A stretch of DNA of 43,649 nucleotides, taken from the NCBI GenBank assembly GCA_052035915.1, contig JBPOHE010000123.1:1-43649 (forward strand), read 5' to 3'. Source of the stretch: JBPOHE01 sp052035915 (lineage in GTDB: Bacteria > Pseudomonadota > Gammaproteobacteria > Chromatiales > Chromatiaceae). Numbering within the stretch: the stretch's first letter is position 1; each line of letters starts with the position of its first letter. This document shows positions 41,463 to 43,649 of this stretch, one piece after another. Below the pieces are notes generated by a model that made no database searches, was not told the origin of the DNA, and saw only the letters and a program-made list of their open reading frames with translations. The position numbers and the translations under genes are program-made.

Positions 41463-42259
41463 GCTTCAAGCTCGACCGCGAGTTGCATCGGCGGCAGGTA
41501 ATCAAGACAGAGCCGGCCTCTTTCGCCCCGGGCCAGGGCTTGTAGCAGTGGCAGGCTGCGCAACGCCGGAATGGATAACCGCAGCGCCTCCAGTTGGGGA
41601 TCCTCCAAGTGGTGCGCTACGGCGGTGGTCGGGCTGAGGGTCAGCCGCGCCAGGGAGCGGTGACTCGGCGCGGGCGTTAGCAGCAACGCCACCCCGCCGC
41701 AATCCGGGATGGGGCGTTTGCTGTGCAGGGGTTCCGGGTATTCGCTGTCATAGGCGACGAGCAGGGTTGGTTGTTGCTCCACCACCACCTGCCCGAGGGC
41801 GTCCAGCAACCCGGCGCCGAAGCTGGCGTCGTAAGCGGAAATGACCTGGCAGGGCGCCATGGCCTTGGCGGCGATAGTCCAGTAGCCGGCGGCGGCGTTA
41901 TGCACCGAGTTATGGAACCGGGTCGGCGAGATCTGTCGATCCTCGCCGGCCAGTTGCTCGCAGAGCGCGTGGCAGTTGTGGCCGTCGGCGCCCGAGGCGC
42001 TGAATACGCTCGCCAACTGGCTGATATCGGCCTCGGCTTGGGTGGCGGCCTCCAGTCCCAGAGCCAGGGCCAGTTTGACCACCCGGCTGGCGCGGCGACG
42101 TTCTGGCCCTGGCAGCAGATGGGGCGGGGGCAGCACCGCCGGGGCCGCGACATAGGCCAGTTCGCTCCGCAGCACGGCGCGGGCGGTCGGCCAATCCGGC
42201 ATCCCCGGGGCCAGAACACCTATACCTTGGATCCAGGCGTTGAGCGGTATGGAATTCAT
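41456..42259 (-). CDS. apeC: Beta-ketoacyl synthase chain-length factor
   Basis: A 267-aa N-terminal ketosynthase-like protein. SPTRFHNSVHNAAAGYWTIA is the typical signature of the chain-length-factor family. At the place of the ketosynthase Cys it reads ISAYDASFGAG, so it has no catalytic Cys and should act as partner, not enzyme. The ATG at 42259 overlaps the ketosynthase stop as ATGA; a further-upstream ATG at 42286 lies inside the ketosynthase gene and is unlikely. Coupled translation fits the known need of such factors to form a heterodimer with the ketosynthase and set polyene length. The symbol follows the E. coli nomenclature from memory. Confidence 0.83.
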   Translation of the reverse strand: MNSIPLNAWIQGIGVLAPGMPDWPTARAVLRSELAYVAAPAVLPPPHLLPGPERRRASRVVKLALALGLEAATQAEADISQLASVFSASGADGHNCHALCEQLAGEDRQISPTRFHNSVHNAAAGYWTIAAKAMAPCQVISAYDASFGAGLLDALGQVVVEQQPTLLVAYDSEYPEPLHSKRPIPDCGGVALLLTPAPSHRSLARLTLSPTTAVAHHLEDPQLEALRLSIPALRSLPLLQALARGERGRLCLDYLPPMQLAVELEAC

Positions 42260-43452
42260 GACACGACCCCCAGCACCAGGCTGCAATTGCTGCCGCCGAA
42301 ACCGAAGGAGTTGCTGAGTACCTGCCGCAAGGTAGCGGAACCAGGCCGAATCAGATACTTGAGAGGGATGGCCGGATCGATTTGCTCGGTATGGGGGCTG
42401 CCCGGCATGAACCCATGGGTCAGGGCCAGGGCGCAGATCAGGGCCTCGACCGCACCGGCGGCGCCCAGGCAGTGACCGGTCGCCCCCTTGGTCGAGCTAC
42501 AGGGAATCTGATCGCCGAACAAGGCGGCCACCGCCTGGCCCTCGGCGGCGTCGTTGGCTGGGGTGGCGGTGCCGTGTAGGTTGATGTAGTCGATCTGGGC
42601 GGGAGTCAAACCGGCCGAGCGTAGCGCCGCCTCCATCGCCAGCTGGGCGCCGAGGCCGTCCGGGTGGGGTGCCGACATGTGGTAGGCATCGCTGGATTCG
42701 CCGCTGCCCAGCAGCAGCACCGAACCGGGGTCAGGCCGTTCCGGAGGGCGTTCCAGCAAGGCGAAGGCCGCACCTTCGGCGACTGAGATACCGTCGCGGG
42801 TCGGGTCATAAGGACGACAGGGGCGAGTGGAACTCAGTTCGAGCGAGCTGAAACCATAGAGGGTGGTCAGACAGAGCGAATCCACCCCGCCGATCAGGGC
42901 GGCGTCGATGAGGCCGCAGGCGAGCTGTCGGGCGGCGGCGGCAAAGACCTTGGCACTCGATGAACAGGCGGTGGATACGGCTAGAGCCGGGCCTTCGAGG
43001 CCGAAATAATCGCGAGCGAATTCGGCCAGGGAGAAAAAATTGTGCGTGGTGCGATAGTCGAAATCCGCCGGTAGGGCGCCGCTGATGGGGTCGCGGCGGC
43101 GATAGGCGAGTTCGGTCTGCAGAATGCCGGCGGTGCTGGTGCCGAGAAAGACGCCGACGCGGGAAGGACCATGGCGCTCGACGGTTTCCCGTACCCGGTC
43201 GGCAAAACCATCGGTTTCGAGACCCAGTTGCGCGAGTCGGTTGTTACGGCACTCGTAGCTGGCTAGCGCCCCGGTCAAAGGCTGTTGTTCATCGACCCCG
43301 GCGACTTCGCCGATCCAGGTGTCAAGTTCAACGGTCTCGAAATCGCAGGGACGCAGCCCGCTGTATCCTGAACGCAATCCGCTCAGGGCGGCGGCCAAGC
43401 CGCGCCCGAGACAGGTGGTGAGGGTGTAGCTGGAAAGGAGCAAGGGGGGCAT
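42256..43452 (-). CDS. apeO: Aryl-polyene beta-ketoacyl-ACP synthase
   Basis: A 398-aa FabF-like ketosynthase with the full catalytic triad: Cys163 (STACSSSAKVF), His293 (NLHGTATPAND) and His327 (TKGATGHCLGAAG). GVGESSDAYH-like LLGSGESSDAYHMSAPHPDG is shared with the E. coli aryl-polyene ketosynthase ApeO. It condenses malonyl-ACP with the growing aryl-polyene chain, in partnership with the following chain-length factor. GGAG lies upstream of the ATG at 43452. The cluster's other usual members (ACPs, aryl-ACP ligase, acyltransferases, exporter) are not in the window and would be to the right. Confidence 0.9.
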   Translation of the reverse strand: MPPLLLSSYTLTTCLGRGLAAALSGLRSGYSGLRPCDFETVELDTWIGEVAGVDEQQPLTGALASYECRNNRLAQLGLETDGFADRVRETVERHGPSRVGVFLGTSTAGILQTELAYRRRDPISGALPADFDYRTTHNFFSLAEFARDYFGLEGPALAVSTACSSSAKVFAAAARQLACGLIDAALIGGVDSLCLTTLYGFSSLELSSTRPCRPYDPTRDGISVAEGAAFALLERPPERPDPGSVLLLGSGESSDAYHMSAPHPDGLGAQLAMEAALRSAGLTPAQIDYINLHGTATPANDAAEGQAVAALFGDQIPCSSTKGATGHCLGAAGAVEALICALALTHGFMPGSPHTEQIDPAIPLKYLIRPGSATLRQVLSNSFGFGGSNCSLVLGVVS

Positions 43453-43649
43453 GGTGGTGTCGAAGGCTCCTGAGACTGGGTTCCTGACGGCTTGATGACG
43501 GAGGTGGAAATGATAGCGCAGACCGGCACCCGGCAGATCAGCATGACATTGGCGAAGGGCTTGCCTTCGCTCATGGGCCGGGGCTCCACGGCAAAGCCGA
43601 GGTTCTTGAGCAGATCGACCCAGTCCGTCAAGCGACGGCCATAGAGCCG
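43383..43649 (-). CDS. C-terminal end of a probable class I SAM methyltransferase (partial)
   Basis: The frame enters from the right edge and reads LTDWVDLLKNLGFAVEPRPM then SEGKPFANVMLICR, which resembles the end of class I SAM-dependent methyltransferases found in aryl-polyene clusters. It then continues about 50 low-quality codons to a stop at 43383, overlapping the ketosynthase start by 70 nt. Either the real protein is extended or a frameshift near the LICR codons has removed the original stop. The catalytic part lies outside the window. Confidence 0.45.
   Translation of the reverse strand, partial: RLYGRRLTDWVDLLKNLGFAVEPRPMSEGKPFANVMLICRVPVCAIISTSVIKPSGTQSQEPSTPPCPPCSFPATPSPPVSGAAWPPP

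Overview
The window reads as a high-GC gammaproteobacterial chromosome. The closest fit from memory is a Chromatiales (purple-sulfur-bacterium-like) genome, but this is an inference from gene families; there is no rRNA, tRNA or other firm marker here. I see no phage, integrase, transposase or CRISPR array. There are several short palindromic repeat families in the intergenic gaps.

Region A (1-6740, + strand): a promoter with two palindromes, then four tightly packed genes. They encode a MerR-like/class III nucleotidyl cyclase protein, two membrane-anchored SPFH (flotillin/stomatin-type) paralogues whose ATGA stop/start overlap couples them, and a cyclic-nucleotide-binding domain fused to a 2-phosphoglycerate-kinase-like P-loop domain. 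The cassette contains a producer, a membrane scaffold and a receiver of a cyclic nucleotide. It is the best candidate here for an undescribed system.

Region B (7217-16715): a minus-strand operon (LolA-like periplasmic protein, DUF1302 protein, MMPL/HAE3-type RND transporter) behind an almost consensus sigma70 promoter overlapped by an 18-bp palindrome. Diverging from it are a FadL-type porin and a phenol-degradation MetA-like barrel. Together these look like envelope trafficking of hydrophobic compounds.

Region C (17220-25839): a DUF3313 lipoprotein, a complete tripartite HAE1 RND efflux system (adaptor, pump, outer-membrane factor) whose outer-membrane gene begins inside a dispersed repeat, and a QEGLA-motif putative zinc hydrolase.

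Region D (26473-32236): DUF3141 PHA-synthase-like protein, MaoC-phosphotransacetylase fusion, acetate kinase and FabI-like reductase, an acyl-CoA / acyl-phosphate interconversion operon. Region E (32286-36399): an unassigned lipoprotein and membrane protein pair, a truncated reading frame, and an Omp85-type barrel.

Region F (36531-39682): acetoacetate CoA-transferase (atoDA) with 3-hydroxybutyrate dehydrogenase, i.e. use of 3-hydroxybutyrate, probably from PHB; then a small secreted protein with a clear terminator. Region G (39928-43649): a decayed second copy of the ackA 3' end, then the end of an aryl-polyene gene cluster (methyltransferase tail, ketosynthase, chain-length factor, dehydratase, ketoreductase), all overlapping.

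Five copies of a roughly 130-bp palindromic MITE-like element, each with four GTTCT/AGAAC boxes, sit in the gaps between these blocks.
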